A stretch of 8,681 bases of DNA, taken from Bacteroidota bacterium (GTDB lineage: Bacteria; Bacteroidota; Bacteroidia; Bacteroidales; 4484-276). Of the stretch, positions 1-8,092 are shown piece after piece. Both the position numbers and the translations under genes were made by a program. The notes under the pieces were generated by a model. The model was given only the letters and a program-made list of their open reading frames with translations, was not told where the DNA came from and did not search any database. Each line of letters begins with the position of its first letter. Position 1 is the first letter of the stretch. The stretch covers positions 1-8,681 of the forward strand of contig JABMQA010000424.1 in NCBI GenBank assembly GCA_013203545.1. Direction: 5' to 3'.

Positions 1-835
1 GCTCAAACGCTTCCTTTTCATCACCTGCTACTGTTACAACAGCCCAGGCTTCACGTGGGATCGCATTTCTAAGGCTTCCCCCTTCCACTTCTGCAATTCT
101 TAACCCATGGTCCTTGTCAGCCTTTTTCATCAACCTGAAAATGATCTTGTTGGCATTGGCACGGTAAAGCGGAATATCAATCCCTGAGTGACCACCTTTC
201 ATTCCTGCAGCATCAATTTTATAGGCCACTGAACCGGCAGGTACGTCCACCTCCTTGTATTCGAGTTTTGAATTGGCATTTATACCACCGGCGCAACCAA
301 TATAAAGTTCGCCTTCGTCCTCCGAGTCCATGTTGAGTAGAATATCACCATCGAGCAATCCGGCCTTCAATCCGAAAGCGCCGGTCATACCTGTTTCTTC
401 ATCTATGGTAAAAAGTGCTTCAACTGGTCCGTGCACAATGTCATTTGATTCGAGAACCGCCATAGCGGCAGCTACACCCATTCCATTATCTGCTCCCAGG
501 GTAGTGCCATCGGCCGTAACCCATTCACCGTCGATATAAGCTTCGATGGGATCGGTTTCGAAATTAAATTCCTTGTCGCTGTTGGCTTGTGGGACCATGT
601 CGAGGTGCCCCTGCATGATCACGCCCTTACGGTCTTCCATACCCGGTGTTGCAGGCTTTTTTATAATCACATTACCTACTTCATCAACGATTGTTTCGAG
701 GCCGAGGTTCTCACCAAATTCTTTCACAAATTTAATGACTGCTTCTTCTTTTCTGGATGGGCGGGGAATTTTTGTGAGATGTTCAAAATTTCTCCACAAT
801 CCTTCCGGTTTTAAGCTGCTGAGATTTTTATTCAT
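1..835 (-). CDS. pepD: Cytosol non-specific dipeptidase / aminoacyl-histidine dipeptidase (M20C), N-terminal part
   Basis: This is a zinc dipeptidase that hydrolyses Xaa-His and a broad range of other dipeptides in the cytoplasm, helping to recycle amino acids. The 278 visible codons start MNKNLSSLKPEG and have no signal peptide. Metal-ligand and catalytic motifs of the family are in place: MQGHLDMVPQ (His77 ligand, Asp79 catalytic), LGADNGMG (Asp116), IDEETGMTG (Glu146 catalytic base, Glu147 ligand) and NMDSED (Asp170). A GMKGGHSGIDI segment, typical of the start of the M20 lid/dimerisation domain, follows. Spacing matches the well-studied Vibrio PepD with a three-residue offset. Family members are about 485 aa, so roughly 200 residues, including the last metal-binding His, lie beyond position 1. 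The start at 835 follows an A-rich leader without a Shine-Dalgarno sequence. No frameshift is seen. The gene is separated from the upstream operon by a terminator and probably has its own promoter. Confidence 0.95.
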   Translation of the reverse strand, partial: MNKNLSSLKPEGLWRNFEHLTKIPRPSRKEEAVIKFVKEFGENLGLETIVDEVGNVIIKKPATPGMEDRKGVIMQGHLDMVPQANSDKEFNFETDPIEAYIDGEWVTADGTTLGADNGMGVAAAMAVLESNDIVHGPVEALFTIDEETGMTGAFGLKAGLLDGDILLNMDSEDEGELYIGCAGGINANSKLEYKEVDVPAGSVAYKIDAAGMKGGHSGIDIPLYRANANKIIFRLMKKADKDHGLRIAEVEGGSLRNAIPREAWAVVTVAGDEKEAFE

Positions 836-908
836 GTTTTAATAAATTTTTATAAATGTATTTAAGTTGATATTTAATATTGAAAATCATATTTTTAGTA
901 AGAAATGG

Positions 909-916
909 CAAATGTA
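909..916 (-). promoter_or_regulatory. Candidate -7 box for pepD
   Basis: Read on the minus strand this is TACATTTG, a full match to the Bacteroidota -7 consensus TAnnTTTG. It would place transcription start roughly 65-70 bases before the pepD start codon. The upstream -33 element is poor: the nearest TTG (positions 943-945) is 26 bases away, against the usual 19-21. The box is therefore suggestive only. Confidence 0.35.
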
Positions 917-1110
917 ACAAGAATTTTGCGATGTGGGATTAACAAAAAAATGCCGGATTTATTTTATCAATATTTAATCTTTGTATTGTAAATTGGCCTC
1001 AAATCATTCTACTAGCACAAATGATCCACAGTTCTAATCCTTCATATTTTTAATTTCAGCTCTGGAAGGCGTTTCATTAATTTTTATCACTAACGAAGCC
1101 AGGATCTGGC

Positions 1111-1145
1111 AAAAAGAAAGGAGCGCCCCATTACGGAACGCCCCT
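1111..1145 (-). terminator. Rho-independent terminator of the secreted-protein operon
   Basis: On the minus strand AGGGGCG-TTCC pairs with GGGG-CGCTCCT around a five-base GTAAT loop, giving an 11-bp stem with three G-U pairs. The T-rich tract TTTCTTTTTG follows directly. The hairpin begins 45 bases after the stop codon of the GEVED gene. On the plus strand the hairpin is not followed by a T run, so it should act only for the minus-strand operon, shielding pepD from read-through. Confidence 0.85.
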
Positions 1146-1190
1146 GCTTGTAATCCTCCTTGCAACACGTTAGGTACCAAATATTATCAC

Positions 1191-3758
1191 CTAATATGAA
1201 TTTCTTTTAATGATCTTTTGCGAAAACACATGCTTCTCATCATTCAGGATAATGGCATAGATACCGTCAGGGATATCCTGGATGCTAATACTGAATATTT
1301 TCTGATTATTGATCTTTATACTTTTAATTTCCCTTCCGGTGATATCAATGATGGTCAGATTGTTAACCGGTGTTTTTGTTCTGATATAAATCCTATCACT
1401 GGCAGGGTTCGGGTAAATGACCGGCCGGATCGGTTCAGAATAAAAAGCAGAAAGTTGGGGCATTTTCAAACCGGATATCATGGACAGTCCGTTGCCGTGG
1501 AACCGGCCTTCGTTATCGGAGTAGGCCGGATCATATTCTGCCACAATCTCCCGGTCAAGATGTTCATCATTTTTCCGTACCCTAAACCTGATGGGTTCGT
1601 CCTCGTCGAAACCATCCTTTTGTGCAGTGGTAGGATCATCCCCGAATATTGTTATCACGGTATTTTCTCCCGACAATACAGCAACTCCGGCCAGGATGCC
1701 TTCGTTGGTAAAAGCGCCGATGGTAGTGTTTTGATCAGATTCTGCAAAAAGACCTCCAGGCAGTGCAACGACGTGGGTTTTCGGAGATTGCACTGCGAAA
1801 CCCCATGGAGAAGGTCCCGGTTTATGGTTCTGAAATGTAAATGATGATTTATTCTGACAGGCATCGAACTGAATGGCGGCATCATTTGCCATACAAACGA
1901 AATAACATTTTCCGGGTACCAGAACGGGTGCTGTATTCATCCCGAATTCGGGCCAATAGACACCGGTTCCTGCCACTTCCTTCAGCAGGATCAAGTCGTC
2001 AGAATATTCGGCAAAAAGAGCTTCTGTAGATACGTTACATTCAGAGAGTATGGGCATAAGGCTCCATCCAGGTGTCAGCCAAATTTCCGGTGGATCGGCA
2101 GGAAATCCTGTAATAGTCAGCATGGCATCGTTTGCCACTTTTACCTGGTATCCCGCTGTGTAATCCCAGGCACCAAGTGTGTTGATCATTTGTGATGGCC
2201 AGAAAACGCCAGCACTGTTTTGTAAAATAACGATATCATTCAGGATATCCTGAAACAGGATTTCAATACCGGGTTCATCAGGTATGAGATAGGAAGATAT
2301 GCCGCTCCACCCTTCCGTCAGGATGATTTCCTGTATTTCAGGAACCGGTACTTCAATGATCACAGTATAATCCTCCGCTTCGCCGTAAGAATAGAGGCCG
2401 CATGGATCGTCGCAGGTAAAACCATAATTGGTTCTTGCCCGCAGGCGATGGCTTCCCAAAGGCGCATCCTGTGGGATGTTCAGTTCTGTATTATATATAA
2501 TTCCGGCGTTGATCATAAAAAGATCAGCCAACAGGCGTTCGGAATCTTCGAAGAGGAAATCATCATCAAGATCAATCCAGATGCTGAGATACTGGGCGTC
2601 GTATTCCGACGATATCTCCAATATGGCAGTTCCACCGGCCGTGATTGTAGTTGACAATGCAGTGAAGTCACCATATCCGTTTTCGCTGCATCCCGAACCG
2701 GGATTTTGAATATCCTGAAGGGCAAAATCGTTAATGCCGTCACCAAAGGTGCATCCATAGGCATATAAATTCGTTGTGCAATACCCCGATTCCGTGATCA
2801 GTTGAATATCGAAAATAGCTGTAACACCGGCCTCTACTAATACGGGTTCGCTGGTAAAAGGCAGGTATCCATCTGCATTTAACAAAAGGACATAATTCCC
2901 CGTTGGCAAATTATCGAGCAGGTAATATCCGTCGGGGCCGGATAGTGTTTCGAAGTCAGTGTTTTCAGCCGACACCTGCACACCTTCAACGGGCTCCCCG
3001 CTGTCGATACTGGTAATAAATCCTTCGATGGCGCCTGCAGGTAACCCTTCAACCAGGTTTACGGTATAATCTTCCGCTTCACCAAATTGATAGGTAGTGC
3101 AAGGATCAGCAGATGAATTGCCCCAGTTGGTGCGTACCCTCATGCGGTGTGCTCCCGTCGGAACACCTTGCGGAATCAGGCATTCGAATGTAAAAAGGGT
3201 ATTGGCATCCACGATGACGGCGTCGGTGAGTATCTGCTCCTCAGCAGTGAATGTGTAATCGTCGTCCCAGTCGATCCAGATGCAAACCCATTGCTGGCTG
3301 TACTGGGAGGCAATTTCAACCAGTGGAGTGCTTCCTGTGGTAAGTGTGGTTGAAAGTGCTGTATAATCGCCAAAACCTTCCGGGCTGCAACCCGTGTTCA
3401 GATTTTCAATATCTCCCAGAATGAAACTTTCGATGCCATCCCCATAAATGCACCCGCTTGAATATAAATTGCCGGTGCAGTAAGCCGGTGGCCCATCCTC
3501 TGGGAATATCATACCTGGAAAATGCAGGTACTGGTTACTTTGCACCGACCTGCAAGCGTAATCACCTGACATTCCTTCCTGTAAGCGATAGTCCGTACCC
3601 GTGACATTTTGCGAGGGAACAATACCTGTGGAGAGTAAGGCTCCCTGTGTAATGATATAATTGTTGCTTTGTCCACTTTGTGCCATCAGCATAACGGCAT
3701 TCCCATGCAACAATGTAATGATGATCAAAAAGCGGAAGATATATTTTATTGTTTTCAT
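1191..3758 (-). CDS. Secreted GEVED-domain protein with T9SS type A sorting domain
   Basis: This 855-aa multidomain extracellular protein has no visible catalytic motif. A signal peptide covers about residues 1-26 (hydrophobic core, cut near LMA-Q). A first Cys-containing GEVED module spans about 93-235, with WIDWDDD at 161-167 and GEAEDYTV at 226-233. A carboxypeptidase-regulatory-like beta-sandwich spans about 243-320. A second GEVED module spans about 326-468, with WIDLDDD at 394-400 and GEAEDYTV at 459-466. Two tandem units of about 80 residues (480-635) share GWS, VF/YWP and ANDA motifs. Residues 636-778 form a beta-rich module containing DDPTTAQKDGFDEDEP. A type A C-terminal sorting domain (779-855) begins YPNPASDRIYI and ends KIIKRNSY. 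Family knowledge says such C-terminal domains direct outer-membrane crossing by T9SS and then removal or surface anchoring. It is the last gene of the operon, 53 bases after the beta-propeller gene, and is followed by a terminator. An adhesion or matrix-binding role is inferred only. Confidence 0.9.
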   Translation of the reverse strand: MKTIKYIFRFLIIITLLHGNAVMLMAQSGQSNNYIITQGALLSTGIVPSQNVTGTDYRLQEGMSGDYACRSVQSNQYLHFPGMIFPEDGPPAYCTGNLYSSGCIYGDGIESFILGDIENLNTGCSPEGFGDYTALSTTLTTGSTPLVEIASQYSQQWVCIWIDWDDDYTFTAEEQILTDAVIVDANTLFTFECLIPQGVPTGAHRMRVRTNWGNSSADPCTTYQFGEAEDYTVNLVEGLPAGAIEGFITSIDSGEPVEGVQVSAENTDFETLSGPDGYYLLDNLPTGNYVLLLNADGYLPFTSEPVLVEAGVTAIFDIQLITESGYCTTNLYAYGCTFGDGINDFALQDIQNPGSGCSENGYGDFTALSTTITAGGTAILEISSEYDAQYLSIWIDLDDDFLFEDSERLLADLFMINAGIIYNTELNIPQDAPLGSHRLRARTNYGFTCDDPCGLYSYGEAEDYTVIIEVPVPEIQEIILTEGWSGISSYLIPDEPGIEILFQDILNDIVILQNSAGVFWPSQMINTLGAWDYTAGYQVKVANDAMLTITGFPADPPEIWLTPGWSLMPILSECNVSTEALFAEYSDDLILLKEVAGTGVYWPEFGMNTAPVLVPGKCYFVCMANDAAIQFDACQNKSSFTFQNHKPGPSPWGFAVQSPKTHVVALPGGLFAESDQNTTIGAFTNEGILAGVAVLSGENTVITIFGDDPTTAQKDGFDEDEPIRFRVRKNDEHLDREIVAEYDPAYSDNEGRFHGNGLSMISGLKMPQLSAFYSEPIRPVIYPNPASDRIYIRTKTPVNNLTIIDITGREIKSIKINNQKIFSISIQDIPDGIYAIILNDEKHVFSQKIIKRNSY

Positions 3759-3811
3759 GATTTTATTAGTTTTAAGATGAACATTCAGGATTTTAAAGCA
3801 GCATTGAAAGA

Positions 3812-6361
3812 CTATTCAATGATGACGCTTCCGTTTACGGCTTCGATGAACCCTCTTTTAAGGAACAGGAGAGGTGTCTCCCCATAGGTACCCTGGATAA
3901 CATAAATGTCGGTACCGTTACCAGTTGCATTTACAGCCGCAGTTATGTTGTTGTAAGGATTGGCCCATGTGCCGTTGCCGCCGGCCGGTGCATTCTTGTC
4001 GACATACACATTGGTAAGCGGCCTGCATTTGTACATTCCCCTGCCATGCGTTGCTGCAATGAGTTCATCGCCCGCCCAGAACAGTTCGGCCACCTCAACA
4101 TTTACCGGGCCTTCATTATTTTCGTAGCGGGGAGTGGTGCTCCAGGTTTGTCCTTTGTCTTCCGAGGCAAAGATACCGAGGTCGGTGCCGATGTACACCC
4201 AGTTGGTATTTGCAGGGTGGAACCGCACCGAATTCACCTGTAGCGCAGGAAGATTATAGGGAGCGTTCCCGGTGATCTGATCCCAGGTGTCGCCTCCGTC
4301 ATCAGTCCGCCATACATTGGCTGCATTATATCCTGCAAAGGTTACGATGACCTCGCCGGGATTATTTGGATTGATGGCAATATCGGTTACATAACGGTTT
4401 GGCAGTGGTGTCGGCCCCTGGTTATCAACTCTTGACCAGTTACCACCTCCGTTTTCGGTTTTAGCCACATTGCCATTTTCATATCCTACCCAGGTATTGG
4501 TATTATCTGATGCTGAAATATCAATGGCACTGCAGCACCAGTAAAAAAATCTGCCCGAGGCGGTTATTCTACCGCCGATATTACTTCTCATTACATTCCA
4601 GGTTCCGGCATTATCTGTGGTTAACCATATTCTGGCGCCACCAGCCACCAGCCTGGAGTTGTCGGTCGGATCCATGACAAACGGGGAAATAAAGAGCGAT
4701 GCGCTGTCCACGGATGCATCAGTAAGTCCGGTTGTGGCATTGGAATAGGAATCACCACCATTGATGCTTTTCTTGATGGAAAGATTGGTATATTCGCCAT
4801 AAAGGATATTTGGATTTCCCTGATTCACGGCGGCATATCCCCCATCGCCTGTCTGAGCCTGGTACCATTGACCTGAACCGCTCCAGGCGCCGGCCTGACG
4901 ATAACGGAGTTTATCGTTATCCTGCGCACCTCCTACGATAATGCTGGCATCCGACGTGGCCGATCCACCAAAAAACTGCGTGATGCCGAGCGTGCTGTTG
5001 CAAAGGTTAACCCATCCTGATTCTTGCTCCACATTCCAGACATCCTCTGTCATCTGTATTCCTCCATCATTACCAAAATACACCACAGGATTGTTGGCAG
5101 CATCATAATCAGGATGATGGACAATGATGTGATGATCGGCGTGCGCCGAATTGGCATCACCACCATTATGGTAGTTTTGCCATTTACTGATTTTTGTGAG
5201 GGTTTGTCCGCCATCCGTACTTCTCCATAAGTCGATACCACCAACCACAAGCCTGTTGCTGTTGGAAGGATCTATCCAGATAGTATTATCGTACCAGCCT
5301 TGTTTTCCGAGGTATTGATATCCTGTTGAACGTCGCGACCATGTTTGACCCAGGTCATCGGAGCGCCAGATTTCACCACGGTTGATATTTGCCGAGATAT
5401 AGATCCGCTGAAAATTCGAGGGGCAGAATGTTACTTCACACCTGCCGGGATTTGTAGGTAGCTGGTTGGCATTACCGGTATTGATCTTGGTCCACGACGA
5501 ACCGTAATCATCAGAAATATAGGCATCACCACTACAGCCTGCGATGACATATGCAGGATTGCCGGCATGTACTTTAACATCAGTGGCATTGGTGGTTGTA
5601 ATAAGCATACGTGTCCAGGTATTTCCACCATCATTGCTCTTCCAAATACCCCTTGTTCCGGCTGTAGCAGCATATAAAACACCGCTGCTGTCGGGGTGGT
5701 GAGCCAGCCTTGTTACATATTGAAAGCCTGGAATGGCTGTTGCCGGTAACTGCTCCCAGCTATCACCACCATCACTGCTTTTGAATATTCCTGCTCCCGG
5801 CAGCGCATCGGTATTTCCAAAGCCCTCTCCGGTAGCAGCGTACATATTATCGGTGTCAATGGGATCAACCACGAGGCTCGTTATGGCAAGGTTCGCCATA
5901 AAATCATTAACAGGTGACCAGGTGTTACCATTATTGGCCGATTTCCAAATGCCGCCTGCCACACTTCCGATCCAGATGTGATTTGTAACAGGGTGTATAA
6001 GTATGGCCCTGATCCGGCCTCCGATATTTCCAGGGCCTAGCCACGTCCAGTTCCATATTCCGCCATCATCAGTTGGCGGCATGTTATCGATATGATTTTT
6101 GGCATCCACCAGTGCATTTACAGGAATTTTACCGTCCTCCCCTGCCCGTTGCATATAGCGCTCCCGCATGATCCCATCGGGATTATCGGGATTTTTCCCT
6201 TTCTGAATTTTATTTTTTTTGCTTTCCGTTTTTTCCCTGATGACCGTGCTGCTCTTAACGAGAACCGGCGTTGTTTGCCGGTTGTCGCATTCCCTGATTT
6301 GGGCAATGATCATCACCGAAAACAATATAGCAGGGATAAGTAAAATGATTTGCTTTTTCAT
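3812..6361 (-). CDS. Exported Asp-box (BNR / sortilin-like) beta-propeller protein
   Basis: This is an 849-aa protein. A signal peptide covers about residues 1-20 (cut near IIA-Q; no lipobox at Cys25), followed by a Lys/Arg-rich segment (about 36-75). A large propeller region then runs from WTWLGPGNIGGRI (105-117) to ATHGRGMY (770-777). I count eleven Asp-box-like motifs, with first residues at 141, 195, 242, 283, 334, 381, 532, 581, 635, 686 and 733; clear examples are SSDGGDSW, SNDGGNTW, SDDLGQTW and TDDGGDTW. This layout matches the VPS10/sortilin and GH74-like propellers common among large secreted Bacteroidota proteins. Those include both binding proteins and glycan-active enzymes, and I cannot assign a substrate or catalytic residues. 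Residues 784-849 (VYVDKNAPAGGNGTW onward) resemble the first turns of a parallel beta-helix, then the protein stops at GSVIIE. No T9SS sorting domain is present. It starts 13 bases after the upstream gene, behind a strong Shine-Dalgarno sequence. Confidence 0.88.
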   Translation of the reverse strand: MKKQIILLIPAILFSVMIIAQIRECDNRQTTPVLVKSSTVIREKTESKKNKIQKGKNPDNPDGIMRERYMQRAGEDGKIPVNALVDAKNHIDNMPPTDDGGIWNWTWLGPGNIGGRIRAILIHPVTNHIWIGSVAGGIWKSANNGNTWSPVNDFMANLAITSLVVDPIDTDNMYAATGEGFGNTDALPGAGIFKSSDGGDSWEQLPATAIPGFQYVTRLAHHPDSSGVLYAATAGTRGIWKSNDGGNTWTRMLITTTNATDVKVHAGNPAYVIAGCSGDAYISDDYGSSWTKINTGNANQLPTNPGRCEVTFCPSNFQRIYISANINRGEIWRSDDLGQTWSRRSTGYQYLGKQGWYDNTIWIDPSNSNRLVVGGIDLWRSTDGGQTLTKISKWQNYHNGGDANSAHADHHIIVHHPDYDAANNPVVYFGNDGGIQMTEDVWNVEQESGWVNLCNSTLGITQFFGGSATSDASIIVGGAQDNDKLRYRQAGAWSGSGQWYQAQTGDGGYAAVNQGNPNILYGEYTNLSIKKSINGGDSYSNATTGLTDASVDSASLFISPFVMDPTDNSRLVAGGARIWLTTDNAGTWNVMRSNIGGRITASGRFFYWCCSAIDISASDNTNTWVGYENGNVAKTENGGGNWSRVDNQGPTPLPNRYVTDIAINPNNPGEVIVTFAGYNAANVWRTDDGGDTWDQITGNAPYNLPALQVNSVRFHPANTNWVYIGTDLGIFASEDKGQTWSTTPRYENNEGPVNVEVAELFWAGDELIAATHGRGMYKCRPLTNVYVDKNAPAGGNGTWANPYNNITAAVNATGNGTDIYVIQGTYGETPLLFLKRGFIEAVNGSVIIE

Positions 6362-6365
6362 AACT

Positions 6366-6374
6366 ACCTCCCCC
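6366..6374 (-). promoter_or_regulatory. Strong Shine-Dalgarno site of the beta-propeller gene
   Basis: The minus strand reads TAA-GGGGGAGGTAGTT-ATG across the junction of the two genes. The GGAGG core lies five bases before the ATG at 6361. The other four starts in the window have A-rich leaders without such a core, as is usual for Bacteroidota. The site fixes this start codon and suggests efficient or coupled initiation just after the upstream stop. Confidence 0.75.
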
Positions 6375-8063
6375 TTATTGTAAGCTCACCAACACCAGAA
6401 CCAACCCGCTGCCAGTCAGTAGTGTGGACATGGCTTTGCCAATGATGGCACCCTGTGCTTTGGTATAATCAGTAACTTTCATGGCATGGCCCGGTGTATT
6501 GGCCGTGGTGAGCAGATCGCCCGGTTGGATGGTTCCATTTTCGGTACTGGTCATACAATACACCCTACCGGTGAGCGCAACCGGAACCGTTCCGCTGGCT
6601 TCCGAGCCTGTTTGTCCCATGACCATACCGGTGTTGATCCCGCCGGCGCCGCTAACAATACCTGCAACACATCTGTCGTAGGCTTTATCCGACAACCTGA
6701 GTTTACCGGTTTGAGCCGGATCAATGCAAACGATCATACCTTCGGCGGCACCCTCCTCTGTGATGTCGAAGGGTTCGGCCAGATCGCTTCCACCCGTTAT
6801 TTCGAGTGTTTCTGTCCGTATCCTGGAACGGTCGCCGGGCTGACCACCCTGCTGTGCATCCAGAACGATAGATGCATTGCCTTCGGAGTCGTACAAAGCA
6901 ATTTGGCCGCCGTCCATACCCGTTTCCGTAGCCAGCATTTCAATGATTTTCGATCCGTCGCTATTATATAGGTTTAAGCTGTGATTGTTTCCGATTGTCA
7001 TAATACCTTCAAAAGTATCTGTGTCAGCATCCCATAATCCCATCTGTAGGTGTTCTGCAGTATTCCATGCAATATCCCCTTCAAGTGACGATCCGCCCTC
7101 CAGGTACAGAACAGGGCCTTCATAAGATCCATTGTACACATGCAGTCGTCCATCGTTATCAGAAGTACCAATACTTACATTACCACTGCCAGCGGATCCG
7201 TTAATTCTAACCATCGAACCATCAACGCGTAAAGGTAGGTACTCGTTGTTGTTCCTGTCGTAAGCGAAGACTTCTCCCCTATCGAGATCCGGGTTAAAGG
7301 CCAGTTCGAGGGTTTTTCCGGAAACGGGCGCACCCTTGCCTCTAATCGAAACCTGCCCGCCGGCTACATCCAACTGGGTTTGCGGAATGATACCCACACC
7401 AACTTTCCCATCAAAATATCCGGCAACTGCATTGGGTGATGTGGAAAGGTCGGCTACACCCCAAATACCATAAAGCCCTCCTTTACCATAAACACCACCG
7501 CCAAGCGCTTCGCCGTAAACACCGAACGAGTTACCAAATGCCATGACTCCGGCAGCCAGAAAATCATTATTGGTGGCTTTCAGGGTTCCGACCACATCAA
7601 GTTTTGCCGAGGGGGCATCGGTACCGATACCGACCTTCCCGGATTCGCGATAAATATTCGCCCCGTCAAATGACCAGTCATCATCGGTGCCTGCCTTAAC
7701 GGCATAAGGCACACTGGAAAGCAGGCTTCTCGGGGTCATTTCCCCGTCTCCATTCACATTGATACCCAGATAAAGCTGTAGATTATCAAAAAGATCATCC
7801 GGGAACGGGCTGACCGATCCCAGCAATACGCTGAATATTCCATTGGTTACTTCAACGTTTTCGTGTGTTTCGCTCCAGAGAGCTACGCCTCCGGCATCTT
7901 CCCCATACACAGAAAAAACAGCCGAAACCTGCTCATTAAGCGGATTCCCGTCGATGTCTGTGATTTTCCCCTGGTAGTTCGTGGTAGTAGGTACATTTTG
8001 TGCAAATGCAACGTTTACCAGGGCAAGCGTTAAAATCTGAAAAAAAATTCGTAATGTTCTCAT
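6375..8063 (-). CDS. Exported modular surface protein with SDLAEPFD-type C-terminal domain
   Basis: This 562-aa protein of unknown function is the first gene of the operon. A signal peptide covers about residues 1-21 (cut near AFA-Q). Residues 27-124 form a domain often found at the N-terminus of exported bacterial proteins, with NYQGKITDIDGNPL, ALWSETH, TNGIFSVLLGS and SSVPYAVKAG as landmarks. A long repetitive stalk follows, with tail-fibre-like segments: KVGIGTDAPSAKLDV (143-157), GVYGEALGGGVYGKGGLYG (181-199), KVGVGIIPQTQLDV (220-233) and SIGTSDNDGRLHV (297-309). The C-terminal domain (about 423-562) has GGSDLAEPFD, GKLRLSDKAYD, VAGIVSGAGG, VPVALTGRVY, PGDLLTTANTPGHAM and GLVLVLVSLQ. I recognise it as a conserved module of exported proteins in several phyla, but I know of no assigned activity. 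No T9SS sorting domain is seen. The start at 8063 lacks a Shine-Dalgarno sequence but gives a proper signal peptide and lies about 40 bases behind a good promoter. Confidence 0.85.
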   Translation of the reverse strand: MRTLRIFFQILTLALVNVAFAQNVPTTTNYQGKITDIDGNPLNEQVSAVFSVYGEDAGGVALWSETHENVEVTNGIFSVLLGSVSPFPDDLFDNLQLYLGINVNGDGEMTPRSLLSSVPYAVKAGTDDDWSFDGANIYRESGKVGIGTDAPSAKLDVVGTLKATNNDFLAAGVMAFGNSFGVYGEALGGGVYGKGGLYGIWGVADLSTSPNAVAGYFDGKVGVGIIPQTQLDVAGGQVSIRGKGAPVSGKTLELAFNPDLDRGEVFAYDRNNNEYLPLRVDGSMVRINGSAGSGNVSIGTSDNDGRLHVYNGSYEGPVLYLEGGSSLEGDIAWNTAEHLQMGLWDADTDTFEGIMTIGNNHSLNLYNSDGSKIIEMLATETGMDGGQIALYDSEGNASIVLDAQQGGQPGDRSRIRTETLEITGGSDLAEPFDITEEGAAEGMIVCIDPAQTGKLRLSDKAYDRCVAGIVSGAGGINTGMVMGQTGSEASGTVPVALTGRVYCMTSTENGTIQPGDLLTTANTPGHAMKVTDYTKAQGAIIGKAMSTLLTGSGLVLVLVSLQ

Positions 8064-8092
8064 GATTGTTAAGTTTTTAATAATGGTTTATA

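Larger units (their letters stand above)
836..1190. other. Non-coding gap between pepD and the GEVED gene
   Basis: This 355-base stretch has no convincing gene on either strand. The part next to pepD (about 836-1010) is strongly AT-rich and holds the candidate pepD -7 box. The part next to the GEVED gene holds an intrinsic terminator. The middle (about 1010-1105) shows nothing recognisable: no tRNA, repeat, riboswitch-like structure or gene remnant. Confidence 0.7.

Noticed and set aside
330..842. Plus-strand open frames opposite pepD
   Set aside because: The minus strand encodes an intact M20 peptidase with all expected motifs here; the plus frames are by-products of its codon use.
1155..1164. 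AGGAGG-like sequence on the minus strand after the GEVED stop codon
   Set aside because: No start codon with a frame of useful length follows; the next in-frame stop comes within a few codons, before the terminator.
1170..1194. Inverted repeat TTAGGT/ACCTAA overlapping the stop codon of the GEVED gene
   Set aside because: The stem is only 6 bp with a 13-base AT-rich loop and no T run; the strong terminator lies just downstream.
1218..1844. A 208-codon plus-strand open frame inside the GEVED gene
   Set aside because: It lies wholly antisense to a gene with signal peptide, domains and sorting signal, and its translation shows no domain or export signal.
3759..3811. Possible internal promoter or terminator between the propeller and GEVED genes
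   Set aside because: No TAnnTTTG box and no hairpin with a T run were found in the 53-base gap.
6486..6971. A 161-codon plus-strand open frame inside the SDLAEPFD-domain gene
   Set aside because: It is antisense to a strongly conserved domain, and its translation has no recognisable features.
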